From: Actinomycetes bacterium
Lineage (GTDB): Bacteria; Actinomycetota; Acidimicrobiia; Acidimicrobiales; JAAEMS01
Direction: 5' to 3'
Assembly (NCBI GenBank): GCA_024225275.1
Contig: JAAEMS010000146.1
Coordinates: 1-64,000, forward strand
Length of the DNA: 64,000 bases
In this document: piece after piece, positions 34,239-43,246 of the stretch
Layout: each line of letters opens with the position of its first letter
Position numbering within the stretch: the first letter of the stretch is position 1
The notes under the pieces: generated by a model
The model's database searches: none
What the model was told of the DNA's origin: nothing
Seen by the model: only the letters and a program-made list of their open reading frames with translations
Made by a program: the position numbers and the translations under genes

Positions 34239-35249
34239 ATGGCCGATCCATCCACTATCCCGTTGTCCGCCCTCGACCTGGCCATCGTCGCCGACGGCCG
34301 GACCTCTGCCGATGCCCTGGCCGAGACCACGGCGCTGGCCCAGGAGGCTGACCGGCTGGGCTACGAGCGCTTCTGGGTGGCCGAGCACCACAACATGGCC
34401 ACCGTGGCCAGCACCAACCCTCCGGTGCTCGTGGCCCATCTGGCCGCGGTCACCGAGCGCATCAAGGTGGGGTCGGGCGGCGTGATGCTCCCCAACCACG
34501 CTCCCCTGGTGGTGGCCGAGCAGTTCGCCATGCTCGAAGCCCTGCATCCGGGCCGGATCGATCTGGGCATCGGCCGGGCCCCGGGCACCGATCCGGCCAC
34601 GGCCGCGGCCCTGCGGCGCAGCGCCGACTTCGATGCCGAAGACTTCCCCCGCAACCTGATCGACGTCATGGGCCTGCTGGGCGATGCCCGGTCCGAGGAA
34701 GGTCTTCACACCCGCTTCCGGGCCACCCCCACGGCCGCCTCGTCGCCGTCGGTCGTGCTGCTCGGATCGAGCGGATTCAGTGCCCGGCTGGCCGGCATCC
34801 TCGGCCTGCCCTTCTCGTTCGCCCACCACTTCGACATGGGCGGCACCAACCAGGCGTCCGACATCTACCGCGAGGCCTTTCAGCCCAGCCCCGTCCTGGC
34901 CGAGCCGTACCTGATCATCTCGGCCTCGGTTGTGGTGGGTGATACCGACGAAGAGGCCGAGAGGTTGTCGGCCCCCAGCCGCCTGCGTCGCTTCGGCATC
35001 CGTACCGGCCAGCAAGTACCCCTGTTGCCGCCTGAGGAGGCCCGAGCTCATCCCTCGTTCGCGGTTGCGGTCGGTTTGCCCTCGAACGCCCATGTCGGCA
35101 CCGGCGACCATGTGGTTGCCGGCCTCGGTGAGCTCGTCACCGAGACCGGCGCCCAGGAGTTGATGCTGTTCCCGGTGGCCTACGCCCTAGATGACCGGGT
35201 TGCCGCCCTCACCGAGATCGCAAACCGCTCTGAGGGGCTGGCCCGGTGA
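34239..35249 (+). CDS. Luciferase-like monooxygenase family protein (MsnO8-like)
   Basis: The 336-residue TIM-barrel protein begins TIPLSALDLAIVADGRTSADAL, then GYERFWVAEHHNM and GSGGVMLPNHAPLVVAEQFAMLEALHPGRIDLGIGRAPGTD. All are typical of the luciferase-like group often annotated as MsnO8 oxidoreductases. The cofactor may be FMN or F420. TAGAAT ends exactly 6 nt before the ATG, a textbook leaderless promoter. The last four bases overlap the GTG of the diadenylate-cyclase-domain gene, so the two are co-expressed. Confidence 0.9.
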   Translation: MADPSTIPLSALDLAIVADGRTSADALAETTALAQEADRLGYERFWVAEHHNMATVASTNPPVLVAHLAAVTERIKVGSGGVMLPNHAPLVVAEQFAMLEALHPGRIDLGIGRAPGTDPATAAALRRSADFDAEDFPRNLIDVMGLLGDARSEEGLHTRFRATPTAASSPSVVLLGSSGFSARLAGILGLPFSFAHHFDMGGTNQASDIYREAFQPSPVLAEPYLIISASVVVGDTDEEAERLSAPSRLRRFGIRTGQQVPLLPPEEARAHPSFAVAVGLPSNAHVGTGDHVVAGLGELVTETGAQELMLFPVAYALDDRVAALTEIANRSEGLAR

Positions 35250-36214
35250 GAGTGGCGACGCCAGCGCAGCTTCGGCGGTTGGCCGACCAGCTCGAAGAGG
35301 ACGCTCCCGGGGGGCTGGGTGCGGTGCGGTCGCCCGAGCTGGTACTGGCCGAGCTCGACTACGCCATGCGACCCACTCCCCACGAGAGGCGGCTGCCCAC
35401 CTATGGCGCCATCGTCGACCCGGTGGTCGCGTCTGGTGGGTGGGAGGGGCCCACCACCTTGCATGTCGCCCGTCGACCCACCGAGGCCTACGCCGACTCC
35501 GACACCCGGCGTTTCGCCGACGGTCTCGCCAGCTGGGTTGTGCGCTCACACGAGGGGGCGAACGAGCTGGTCGTGTTCGACCGGCCGGTGGGGTCCGAAC
35601 GGGACCTGGTCGTGTTGGCCGCCGCCTCAGGGGCCACCGTCATCCAGCGTCATCCGTCCGGTCTCGTACGGCTGGCCGGGACCTTCGGGGTGCTTCGGTT
35701 CGAAGGTCTGGCCTGGCATCACGAGCCACCCCTGTCCACCTGGGTCGACATCATCGCCTGTGGCCGGAACGAGGGCGAGTGTTGTCTCTTCGAAGATCTG
35801 CTGGCGTTCGCGGTCCACGACCTCGGGGCCCGCGGTATCGGGGCCACCCTGGTGTTCCGGCCCTCGTCCCGGTCGGCTCCCGAAGTCGATTCTTCTCACG
35901 CCGCCCCACCCCCGCTACGCATCGACGCTCCTTCCGACCTCGCCCCCATGCACCATGTGCTCGGTCAGATCGATGGGGCCTCCTTCTTCGACGAGACCGG
36001 CACTCTCCGCCAGCTCGGTGTGAAGCTACTGCCCAGCCGCGACGCGGAGGCTGCGGTGGACGCCTTCCGGGGAACCCGCCATACCTCGGCTCAGCGCTAC
36101 AGCTGGGACGACCCGTCGGCCATGGTGGTGGTCATCAGCGAGGACGGGCCGGTGACCGTCATGCAGGCCGGTGCGATTCTCGGCCGCTCAGGGACCGAGG
36201 GGCCCGATGGCTGA
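35246..36214 (+). CDS. Protein with C-terminal diadenylate cyclase (DisA_N / DAC) domain
   Basis: The 322-residue protein has an unassigned N-terminal region (1-~205) and a C-terminal DAC-like domain. Residues about 235-300 show the two signature motifs: DGA (GQIDGASFFDETGTLRQLG) and GTRH-x-SA (FRGTRHTSAQRYSWDDPSA), followed by VVVISEDGPVTVMQ. DAC domains join two ATP to make cyclic di-AMP. The match supports a c-di-AMP synthase separate from DisA, with the N-terminal part perhaps sensing a signal. DGA and RH residues are intact, but activity is inferred. Start GTG overlaps the stop of the luciferase-like gene. A hairpin follows. Confidence 0.82.
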   Translation: MRVATPAQLRRLADQLEEDAPGGLGAVRSPELVLAELDYAMRPTPHERRLPTYGAIVDPVVASGGWEGPTTLHVARRPTEAYADSDTRRFADGLASWVVRSHEGANELVVFDRPVGSERDLVVLAAASGATVIQRHPSGLVRLAGTFGVLRFEGLAWHHEPPLSTWVDIIACGRNEGECCLFEDLLAFAVHDLGARGIGATLVFRPSSRSAPEVDSSHAAPPPLRIDAPSDLAPMHHVLGQIDGASFFDETGTLRQLGVKLLPSRDAEAAVDAFRGTRHTSAQRYSWDDPSAMVVVISEDGPVTVMQAGAILGRSGTEGPDG

Positions 36215-36228
36215 CCCGGCCTTCGGGT
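36214..36228 (+). terminator. Hairpin after the DAC-domain gene
   Basis: ACCCG-GCCTT-CGGGT starts on the last base of the stop codon. It would end the luciferase-like/DAC transcript ahead of the B12 riboswitch. Confidence 0.5.
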
Positions 36229-36356
36229 TGAACCGCTGACCCACCGATATCGCCGACCAGGCCGATGGGCTGGTTGGTCAGGTTCCGGAGTTGTCGATCG
36301 TCGTGGCCCGCCGGGACAATTTCCGGTAGTGGATGGCCAGCCGCTAGGATCGCCCT

Positions 36357-36540
36357 GTTAGTCACCAGGTCGAAGTCCGGTGAGATCCCGGCACTGACCC
36401 GCAACGGTAGAGCTTCCTGTGGGGGAGCGAGTCCGGCCGCACTTGGTGTCTGCGAACCACAGAACCCTCGAGGAGTGGGGTTGGTTCGGCGCCGGGTCCC
36501 TGTCGCTGAGCAGCTTTCCTCGACGACAGGAGGTAGTCCC
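36357..36540 (+). ncRNA. Cobalamin (B12) riboswitch
   Basis: The leader of the btuF-like gene has the conserved cobalamin riboswitch core: CCGGCACTGACCCGCAACGG at about 36403-36422 and a B12-box-like GAGTCCGGCCGCAC near 36430-36443. The promoter -10 is probably TAGGAT (36345-36350). In the expression platform, CCTGTCG (36499-36505) pairs perfectly with CGACAGG (36524-36530), which overlaps the first three bases of the AGGAGGT Shine-Dalgarno (36528-36534). Ligand binding would thus hide the ribosome site, giving translational shut-off of B12 uptake when cobalamin is plentiful. The exact 5' end is estimated. Confidence 0.92.
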
Positions 36541-37533
36541 ATGCGAACCCGTATCCGGCCCTGGATCCTGCTGATTGCGTTGGCATTGTTGGCCGCCGCG
36601 TGCGGTAGTGACTCCGATTCCGCCGCGACATCGTCCGAGGCCGCCCCGCCTGACGAAACGGCCGACCCTGACAAGGGCGCCGAGTCCGCCCCGGAGGACG
36701 AAGCCCCCGCAGCGTTCCCGGTCACGGTGGCCGACGTCACCGTCGAGGCCCGGCCCGAACGCATCGTTTCGATGTCGGCCACGGCCACCGAGATGTTGTT
36801 CGCGCTGGGTGCCGGTGATCAGGTGGTGGCGGTCGATGCCACCTCCGACTTCCCGGCCGAGGCGCCGGTCACCGATCTCGACGGCTTTGGCGCCAACGCC
36901 GAGGCCATCCTGACCTACGAACCCGACCTGGTCGTGATCTTCTTCGACCCGGGGGGCCTGGCCGATGGGCTGGCCGCGGCAGGGGTACCCACCCTGACCG
37001 CCGGAGCAGCTGCAAACCTCGACGACGTCTACACCCAGATCGAGCAGCTCGGAGCCCTGACCGGCAATGTCGGTTCGGCTGGCGAGCTGGTGGCGAACAT
37101 GCAGACCGACATCGCCGATCTGGTGGTCCAGATTCCCGAACGGGACACCCCGCTCACCTACTTCCACGAGCTCGACGACACCCTGTTCACCCTCACCTCG
37201 TCAACCTTCGCGGGTGAGATCTACGCTCTGGCCGGTCTGGTGAACGTGGCCGACGTGGCCGACGAGGACGGCTCGGCCTTCGGGTACCCCCAGCTGTCGG
37301 CCGAGTATCTCATCGACACCGACCCCGACCTCATCTTCCTGGCCGATACCAAGTGCTGCGGTCAGGACCTCGACAGTGTGGGGGCCCGGGCCGGGTTCGA
37401 TCAGCTCGGGGCGGTCAGGGATGGAAACGTGATCGAGCTCGACGATGACATCGCCTCTCGATGGGGCCCTCGGGTAGTCGACTTCCTGCGGGCCATCGTC
37501 GAGGCAGCTCTAGCGGTCGAGCCGGTGGGCTGA
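36541..37533 (+). CDS. btuF: Cobalamin-type ABC transporter substrate-binding lipoprotein (BtuF-like)
   Basis: The 330-residue protein has a lipoprotein signal (ILLIALALLAAACGS, Cys ~21), an acidic linker, then a type III binding fold. It shows RIVSMSATATEMLFALGAGDQVVAVD, EAILTYEPDLVVIF in the first lobe and PDLIFLADTKCCGQ, IELDDDIASRWGPRVVDFL in the second. With the B12 riboswitch and BtuCD downstream, cobalamin is the likely ligand, though iron-siderophore binders look alike. Translation should be blocked by the leader when cobalamin is bound. The lipid anchor suits a cell without an outer membrane. Confidence 0.88.
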   Translation: MRTRIRPWILLIALALLAAACGSDSDSAATSSEAAPPDETADPDKGAESAPEDEAPAAFPVTVADVTVEARPERIVSMSATATEMLFALGAGDQVVAVDATSDFPAEAPVTDLDGFGANAEAILTYEPDLVVIFFDPGGLADGLAAAGVPTLTAGAAANLDDVYTQIEQLGALTGNVGSAGELVANMQTDIADLVVQIPERDTPLTYFHELDDTLFTLTSSTFAGEIYALAGLVNVADVADEDGSAFGYPQLSAEYLIDTDPDLIFLADTKCCGQDLDSVGARAGFDQLGAVRDGNVIELDDDIASRWGPRVVDFLRAIVEAALAVEPVG

Positions 37534-37537
37534 CACC

Positions 37538-38584
37538 ATGACCCCGATCACCCCAGTCGCCGTGCGGCTCGACTGGCGTTGGCTCCTGGCCGGCGTCGTC
37601 GCGGTCCTGGGGGCGGGGGTCATCGGGTTGTCGGTGGGGCCGGTCGGCATCGCCCCGGGAAGGGTGGGCCTGGTCCTGGTCGACCATTTGCCGTTCATCG
37701 AGGCCGACGCCGGGCTCACGGCCGGCCATGAGGCAATCGTGTGGGAGATCCGTGCTCCCAGGGTGGCTCTGGGGCTTCTGGTGGGGGCCCTCCTGGCCGG
37801 GTCGGGCGCCGCCTATCAGGGGGTGTTCCGCAATCCGCTGGCTGATCCCTATCTGCTGGGGATCGCGGCCGGTGCCGGGCTCGGCGCCACCGTCGCGATC
37901 GTGGCCGGCCTGGGCGACGGCGAGGGCTTCATCGACGCCGTTCCGATTGCCGCCTTCGTGGGGGCGCTGCTGGCCGTGACCCTGGCCGCCACCCTCAGCA
38001 CCCGAGCCGACGGGTCGGGGTCACCCGCCACCCTGATCCTGGCCGGAGTCGCGGTGGCCGCCTTCCTCACCGCGGTCCAGACCTATGTGCTCCAGCAGAA
38101 CTCCGACTCGCTACGCCAGGTCTACACCTGGATCCTGGGCCGGCTCGGCACCAGTGGCTGGAGTGAGGTCGCTCTTCTCGTTCCCTACGCGGTGGTGTGT
38201 CTGAGTGTGTTGGTCCTGGCCGTGGGCGCCCTGGACGTCCTGTCCTTGGGCGACGAGGAGGCCGCCAGCCTGGGGGCCCGCCCCCAGACGTTGAGGGCGG
38301 TGATCCTGGTGGCGGCATCGATGGGTGCGGCCGCCGCGGTAGCGGTCAGTGGCCTCATCGGTTTCGTGGGGCTGATCGTGCCTCACGCGGTACGCATGGT
38401 GGCGGGGGTGGGTCACCGGCGGCTGGTCCCGTTGTCGATCCTGTTCGGTGGCGCCTTCCTGACCCTGGCCGACCTGCTGGCCCGCACGGTCCAGTCGCCG
38501 GCCGAACTGCCCATAGGGGTCATCACCGCTTTCGTCGGTGCCCCGTTCTTCCTGTTCATCCTCCGTCGCGAGGGCATCACATGA
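37538..38584 (+). CDS. btuC: Cobalamin-type ABC transporter permease (BtuC-like, FecCD family)
   Basis: The 348-residue protein has about ten hydrophobic helices and the FecCD signatures VWEIRAPRVALGLLVGALLAGSGAAYQGVFRNPLADPYLLGIAAGAGLGAT and SGLIGFVGLIVPHAVRM, here described by segment only: the RxPR motif at residues ~70, the GxxxQ...NPLA segment at ~90, and GxIGFVGLxxPH near 275. It is the membrane channel of the B12 importer. It starts 4 bp after the btuF stop and its own stop overlaps btuD. Confidence 0.93.
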   Translation: MTPITPVAVRLDWRWLLAGVVAVLGAGVIGLSVGPVGIAPGRVGLVLVDHLPFIEADAGLTAGHEAIVWEIRAPRVALGLLVGALLAGSGAAYQGVFRNPLADPYLLGIAAGAGLGATVAIVAGLGDGEGFIDAVPIAAFVGALLAVTLAATLSTRADGSGSPATLILAGVAVAAFLTAVQTYVLQQNSDSLRQVYTWILGRLGTSGWSEVALLVPYAVVCLSVLVLAVGALDVLSLGDEEAASLGARPQTLRAVILVAASMGAAAAVAVSGLIGFVGLIVPHAVRMVAGVGHRRLVPLSILFGGAFLTLADLLARTVQSPAELPIGVITAFVGAPFFLFILRREGIT

Positions 38585-39405
38585 GTGGTGCCGTGGCCAA
38601 GGTTGGCTGGGAGGCCGTTTCGGTCGAGCTCGGCGGGCGCCAGGTGGTGGCTGAGGTCACGTTGGAGGTTGGAGCAGGGGAGTGGCTGACGCTCATAGGC
38701 CCCAACGGCGCGGGCAAGACCACCTTGTTGCGCACCCTGGTGGGTAGTGCCCCCAACCGGGGTCGGGTCTCCTTCGACGGTCAGCCCCTCAGCGAACTGC
38801 CGTCTCGGACCCGAGCCCGACAGGTGGCCTACGTCACCCAGCATCCGGTCATCCCGCCGGGTGTGCGGGTGTTCGACTACGCCCTGCTGGGGCGTTCGCC
38901 GCACCAGGGCCTGCGTTTCGCTCCGTCGCGTGCGGACCAGCGCCACACCCTCGCGGTTCTCCAGCGCCTGGACCTCGAGCAGTTCGCCGACCGCCGGGTC
39001 GACACCCTCTCGGGGGGTGAGCGCCAGCGGGTGGTCCTGGCTCGTGCTCTGGTCCAGGACACAGGGGTGCTCGTACTGGATGAGCCAACCTCGTTTCTCG
39101 ATCTCGGCCACCAGTTCGAGGTGCTCGAGCTCATAGCCGCCATCCGTGAAGAGCAGGAGATGACCGTCATCACCACCATCCACGATCTCGGTGTGGCCGG
39201 GCAGTTTGCCGATCGGGTCGCTGTCCTGGTCGGGGGTCGGCTGGTGGGCGACGGGCTCCCGGTCGAGGTCCTCACCGCTGACTTCATCGAGCGCCATTGG
39301 GGGGTGCCCGTCGCGGTCGAAGCGCTCGGCGGGGGCGGGGTGAGCATCACCCCCCAGCGGCGCCGGGTCCGCCGCGTGACCCCTTCTGCCCCGTCCTCGA
39401 CCTGA
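38581..39405 (+). CDS. btuD: Cobalamin-type ABC transporter ATPase (BtuD-like)
   Basis: The 274-residue ATPase has Walker A GPNGAGKTTLL at about residues 40-50. The Q-loop is in VAYVTQHPV, the signature LSGGERQRV, Walker B VLVLDEPTSFLD and the H-loop TTIHDLG. It drives uptake through the BtuC-like permease. ATG overlaps the btuC stop (ATGA). The tail of about 25 residues after the family end is Arg/Pro-rich and probably dispensable. Same riboswitch control as btuF. Confidence 0.93.
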   Translation: MSGAVAKVGWEAVSVELGGRQVVAEVTLEVGAGEWLTLIGPNGAGKTTLLRTLVGSAPNRGRVSFDGQPLSELPSRTRARQVAYVTQHPVIPPGVRVFDYALLGRSPHQGLRFAPSRADQRHTLAVLQRLDLEQFADRRVDTLSGGERQRVVLARALVQDTGVLVLDEPTSFLDLGHQFEVLELIAAIREEQEMTVITTIHDLGVAGQFADRVAVLVGGRLVGDGLPVEVLTADFIERHWGVPVAVEALGGGGVSITPQRRRVRRVTPSAPSST

Positions 39406-39425
39406 CCACCGGATACCCTCCCGGT

Positions 39426-39833
39426 ATGCGGATCGGCGAGCTGGCGTGCGCCGTGGGGGTCACGTCGAAGACCATCCGGTACTACGAGTCCATCGGTCTG
39501 GTGGCCGATCCCACCCGTACGCCGTCGGGGTACCGCGACTATGGCCCCGATGCGGTCGAGCGCCTCCAGTTCATCCGCGACGCCCAATCCACCGGCTTGT
39601 CGCTCGCCGAGATCCAGTCGGTGCTCGAGCTCAAGGATGCCGGGGCCTCGACCTGTGAGCACACCCGCTCATTGCTCGACCGCCACCTCGCCGACATCGA
39701 CGATCAGATCGAACGCCTCCAGTCGGCCCGCGTCGAGCTCGTCGGCCTGGCCGAACGGGCCGGCAGCCTCGACCCTGGCCAGTGCACCGACCCCAACCGG
39801 TGTCAGGTCATCGAACCAGGCGAGCCGCGCTAG
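39426..39833 (+). CDS. MerR-family metal-responsive regulator (CueR-like)
   Basis: The 135-residue protein has the MerR winged helix (RIGELACAVGVTSKTIRYYESIGL, then SGYRDYGPDAVERLQFIRDAQ) and the long dimerisation helix (SLAEIQSVLELK; LLDRHLADIDDQIERLQ). Near the end, Cys pairs in PGQCTDPNRCQVI, seven residues apart, form the metal loop typical of metal sensors. It precedes a copper-type ATPase whose promoter has a MerR operator, so copper(I) sensing is likely. TACCCT ends 6 nt before this ATG, a leaderless start; the longer frame upstream overlaps btuD. Confidence 0.9.
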   Translation: MRIGELACAVGVTSKTIRYYESIGLVADPTRTPSGYRDYGPDAVERLQFIRDAQSTGLSLAEIQSVLELKDAGASTCEHTRSLLDRHLADIDDQIERLQSARVELVGLAERAGSLDPGQCTDPNRCQVIEPGEPR

Positions 39834-39842
39834 CTGTCCGAC

Positions 39843-39858
39843 CGGTTCCGCGGAACCG
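39843..39858. repeat. Palindrome CGGTTCCGCGGAACCG (copy 2 of 3)
   Basis: A perfect 16-bp palindrome starts 9 bp after the merR stop. Its core GGTTCCGCGGAACC equals the copy at 11459 and nearly equals the copy at 52722. It could act as a terminator for merR. Confidence 0.65.
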
Positions 39859-40132
39859 CCTTCGAGGGTGTCCCATCGCGAGGCCGAGCGGGTTGTTGGT
39901 GCAGTCGTCCGGGTGCAGTGGGCGGCGCGACCCGAACCACTCCCGGCAGAGGGGTGTGGGTCCACTCCACCGTTCTCTCCGGGCATCCGTAACGAAAACA
40001 CCTCAGAATCCCGGACAGAACCGCCTCCCCCTCCAACCGGGTCGAGAGCGGCCGCGACGCGTCGACAGTGGCGCGGAAGGTATCTGACCAGCCAGGCCGG
40101 GCCCGGTGACCGGGATCGGAGCAGGTCGTGGC
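39859..40132. other. Gap between merR and the copper operon promoter
   Basis: No gene is supported in these 274 bases. Short frames show no family likeness. The left end holds the palindrome after merR and the right end leads into the MerR-type promoter. Nothing else is recognised. Confidence 0.5.
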
Positions 40133-40164
40133 TTGACCTTCCTGTTGGCTGGAAGGCTTAGGGT
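40133..40164 (+). promoter_or_regulatory. MerR-type promoter and operator of the copper operon
   Basis: TTGACC (-35, 40133-40138) and TAGGGT (-10, 40159-40164) are 20 bp apart, longer than the usual 17 and diagnostic of MerR-activated promoters. Between them CCTTCC (40137-40142) and GGAAGG (40151-40156) form the dyad. The sequence closely resembles the CueR site of E. coli copA (TTGACCTTCC...GGAAGG). The -10 ends 6 nt before the copA-like ATG, so the transcript is probably leaderless. Confidence 0.92.
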
Positions 40165-40170
40165 GGAGCC

Positions 40171-42360
40171 ATGAGCGAAGCTGGACCCATAGCTGATGGA
40201 GGAACGTCCATGCGTTCCGACCTGGCGGTCGAGGGCATGACCTGCGCGGCCTGTGCCAACCGGATCCAGCGCAAGCTCACCCGCCTCGACGGTGTGGGCG
40301 ACGCTCAAGTGAACTTCGCCACCGGGCGGGCCACCGTGTTCCACGACGCCGAGGTGGCCGACATCGCCCTGCGTGAGGCCATCGAGTCACTCGGCTATCT
40401 CGCTCCGGCCCCGGAAGACTCCGACCACGAGGCCGCGGAACAAGCCCACGAAGCTGAACTGTGGCGCCGGTTCGTGGTGGCTGCCGCCCTGGGTCTGCCC
40501 GCCATGGCCATCAGCATGTTCACGGCCCTCCACTTCGATGGGTGGGAATGGGTGGTCTGCGCCCTGGTGACCCCGGTCGTGTTCTGGTCGGGTTGGGGCT
40601 TCCACCGGGCCACCTGGATGAACATCCGCCACGGCTCCACGACCATGGACACCCTCGTCTCCATGGGCACCCTGTCGGCCTGGACATGGTCGGTTGTGGT
40701 CCTGGTCTTCGGGGTGGGGGCCGCGGCCGGAGAAACCGCCCACGTCTACTTCGAGACCAGCGCCGTCATCATCGCCCTGATCCTGCTGGGCAAGTGGTTC
40801 GAGGCCCGGGCCAAGCGGCGCTCGGGTGATGCCATCCGTGCTCTCGCTGACCTGGGGGCCCGCACCGCTCGCCTCGAGGATGGCACCGAGGTGGCCCTCG
40901 ACGATCTGGCGGTGGGTATGCGCTTCCTGGTCCGCCCCGGTGAGAAGGTGGCCACCGATGGGGTCATCGTCGACGGTCAGTCGGCGGTCGACGCCAGCAT
41001 GGTCACCGGCGAACCGGTCCCGGTCGAGGTCGCGGCCGGCGACGAGGTCATCGGTGCCACCGTCAACACCAACGGCTCCCTGGTCGTCGAGGCCACCCGC
41101 GTCGGGGCCGACACCGCCCTGGCCCAGATCATCCGGCTGGTCGACGAAGCCCAGGGTTCCCGGGCCGAGGTCCAGCGTCTGGCCGACCGGGTCGCTTCGG
41201 TGTTCGTTCCCACCGCCATCGCCGCGGCCGCGGTCACCCTGGTGGCGTGGCTGACCCTGGGCCACGACACCGATGACGCCTTCACCGCGGCCGTGGCCGT
41301 CCTGATCATCGCCTGCCCTTGTGCCCTGGGCCTCGCCACCCCGCTCGGGATCATGGTGGGCACCGGTCGAGGTGCCCAGCTCGGCGTCATCATCAAGGGC
41401 GGCGAGATCCTCGAGGACACTCGCCGGGTCGACACCGTCGTCGTCGACAAGACCGGGACCGTCACCGAGGGCCACATGGAGCTGGTCGACACCCTCGGTC
41501 CGGCTGAGCTGACCAGGATGGCGGCCTCGGTCGAGGGCTGGTCCGAGCATCCCATCGCCCAGGCCATCGCCCGGTCGATCGACGAGCCTCTGGCCGTTGA
41601 GTCGTTCGAGAACCGCCCCGGCTACGGGGTCGTGGGCATGGTCGACGGCGACGAGGTCCGCGTCGGGCGCCGCCTTCTCTTCGATGAGGTGCCGGCTTCG
41701 GTCGAGGCCGACGCGGCCGCCGCTGAGGCCCAGGGTCGTACCGCGGTGCTCATGGGTCGGGGCGCCCGGGCCGAGGGTGTGCTCGTCGTTGCTGACCGGG
41801 TGAAGGCGACCTCGGGCGAGGCCATCGCCGCCCTCCACGACCAAGGGCTGTCTGTCACCCTGCTCACGGGCGACAACCGGGTCACCGCCGAATCGGTGGG
41901 CGCCGAGGTCGGTGTCGACCGGGTCATCGCCGAGGTTCTCCCCGACGGCAAGGCGGTCGAGATCCGTCGCCTCCAGGACGAGGGGCGACGGGTGGCCATG
42001 GTTGGCGACGGTATCAATGACGCCCCCGCCCTGGCTCAGGCCGATCTGGGAATCGCGGTGGGCACCGGCACCGATGTCGCCATCGAAGCCTCCGACCTCA
42101 CGATCGTCACCGGAGATCTGCGGGCCGTCGCCGACGCCATTGCCTTGTCGCGGCGAACCCTCGCCACCATCAAAGGCAATCTGTTCTGGGCCTTCTTCTA
42201 CAATGGGGTGGCGATCCCGGCCGCCGCTCTTGGCCTGCTCAACCCCATGATCGCCGCCGGGGCCATGGGCCTCTCGTCGGTCTTCGTCGTCACCAACAGC
42301 CTCCGCCTGCGCCGCTTCGCCGGCTACCGCGGACCCTCAACCTCAGGAGCCCCGTCATGA
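40171..42360 (+). CDS. copA: Copper-translocating P-type ATPase (CopA-like)
   Basis: The 729-residue protein has one N-terminal heavy-metal domain with the ligand motif MTCAACAN. It also has eight predicted helices, the ion-binding CPC in [14 protein letters not shown], the phosphorylation site DKTGTVTEG, and the hinge [18 protein letters not shown]. The [12 protein letters not shown] motif is also present. CPC with CxxC N-terminal domain indicates Cu(I) export (PIB-1). The N-terminal extension of 13 residues before [11 protein letters not shown] follows from the leaderless start at 40171; an inner ATG at 40210 is possible. It overlaps copZ by four bases. Confidence 0.94.
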   Translation: MSEAGPIADGGTSMRSDLAVEGMTCAACANRIQRKLTRLDGVGDAQVNFATGRATVFHDAEVADIALREAIESLGYLAPAPEDSDHEAAEQAHEAELWRRFVVAAALGLPAMAISMFTALHFDGWEWVVCALVTPVVFWSGWGFHRATWMNIRHGSTTMDTLVSMGTLSAWTWSVVVLVFGVGAAAGETAHVYFETSAVIIALILLGKWFEARAKRRSGDAIRALADLGARTARLEDGTEVALDDLAVGMRFLVRPGEKVATDGVIVDGQSAVDASMVTGEPVPVEVAAGDEVIGATVNTNGSLVVEATRVGADTALAQIIRLVDEAQGSRAEVQRLADRVASVFVPTAIAAAAVTLVAWLTLGHDTDDAFTAAVAVLIIACPCALGLATPLGIMVGTGRGAQLGVIIKGGEILEDTRRVDTVVVDKTGTVTEGHMELVDTLGPAELTRMAASVEGWSEHPIAQAIARSIDEPLAVESFENRPGYGVVGMVDGDEVRVGRRLLFDEVPASVEADAAAAEAQGRTAVLMGRGARAEGVLVVADRVKATSGEAIAALHDQGLSVTLLTGDNRVTAESVGAEVGVDRVIAEVLPDGKAVEIRRLQDEGRRVAMVGDGINDAPALAQADLGIAVGTGTDVAIEASDLTIVTGDLRAVADAIALSRRTLATIKGNLFWAFFYNGVAIPAAALGLLNPMIAAGAMGLSSVFVVTNSLRLRRFAGYRGPSTSGAPS

Positions 42361-42557
42361 GCGCCACCCGCACCTACTCAGTCCCCGACATCAGCTGCGA
42401 CCACTGTGTCTCGGCCATCACCGGTGCGGTCACCCCGCTCGACGGGGTCGACAAGGTGCTCGTCGATCTCCAGGCCAAGCAGGTCACCGTCGATGGGGGC
42501 GATGACACCGCCATCCGCGAGGCCATCGACGACGCCGGCTACGACATTGTTGCCTAG
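42357..42557 (+). CDS. copZ: Copper chaperone / heavy-metal-associated domain protein (CopZ-like)
   Basis: The 66-residue protein is a single HMA domain with the ferredoxin-like pattern and ligand motif [12 protein letters not shown] near residues 12-20. It ends [15 protein letters not shown]. CopZ-type chaperones hand Cu(I) to the ATPase or regulator. Its ATG overlaps the copA stop, so it is translated together with the ATPase from the MerR-type promoter. Confidence 0.93.
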   Translation: MSATRTYSVPDISCDHCVSAITGAVTPLDGVDKVLVDLQAKQVTVDGGDDTAIREAIDDAGYDIVA

Positions 42558-42586
42558 GTCGCCTTCGGGCTTCGTGCCGTGCACCG

Positions 42587-43231
42587 GTGAGCTCAGTGCT
42601 CAATGACATCCTGACCACTGGGGTCGGGGTCGAGACCCGCAACACCGAGGCCGACGACTCCCTGCTCTGGCCCGCAGAACGGGACTCCCTCGGCGATGTG
42701 GTCGAGGGCCGTTTCCGCAGCTACGTGCTCGGTCGACGGTGTGCCCGCCTCGCCCTAGGGCAGCTGGGCGTCGAACCCCAGCCCATCCTGACGGGAGACC
42801 AGCGTCAGCCCCTCTGGCCATCGGGTGTGGTGGGCTCCATCACCCACACCGCCGGCTATGTGGCGGCCGCGGTGGCCCGGCTCGGCGACCTCCGATCCAT
42901 GGGCATCGATGCCGAACCCGACCTCCCCATGCCCCCCGGTGTGGTCCAACGGATCTCCCGCCCCGAAGACGCCACCTGGCTCTCTTCGGACGCCGACTTC
43001 GGGGTGACCGATCCGGGCCGGCTGCTGTTCAGCGCCAAAGAGGCCATCTACAAGGCCTGGTTCCCGGTGGCGGAACGGTGGCTGGGATTTCGTGACGCGT
43101 TCCTCGAGATCGACGCCTGCGCCCACACCTTCCTGGCTCACATCACCGTCGACGGCCCGCTCAGCACACTCGACGGGCGCTATCGGGTGAGTGATGGCAT
43201 CGTCATCTGCACCATCGAACTGGCGGCCTGA
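42587..43231 (+). CDS. 4'-phosphopantetheinyl transferase (EntD/Sfp type)
   Basis: The 214-residue protein carries the PPTase signatures: SITHTAGYVAAAVA near residue 85, the Mg-binding GIDAEPD near 106 and the FSAKEAIYKAWFPV helix at about 145-158. These enzymes move phosphopantetheine from CoA to carrier-protein serines. The EntD-like type usually serves secondary metabolism (NRPS/PKS), and no such cluster is in this window. Start is GTG, 29 bp after copZ. It converges on the acyl-CoA dehydrogenase gene with only 15 bp between stops. Confidence 0.9.
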   Translation: MSSVLNDILTTGVGVETRNTEADDSLLWPAERDSLGDVVEGRFRSYVLGRRCARLALGQLGVEPQPILTGDQRQPLWPSGVVGSITHTAGYVAAAVARLGDLRSMGIDAEPDLPMPPGVVQRISRPEDATWLSSDADFGVTDPGRLLFSAKEAIYKAWFPVAERWLGFRDAFLEIDACAHTFLAHITVDGPLSTLDGRYRVSDGIVICTIELAA

Positions 43232-43246
43232 CTGGTTCTCCGGCAG

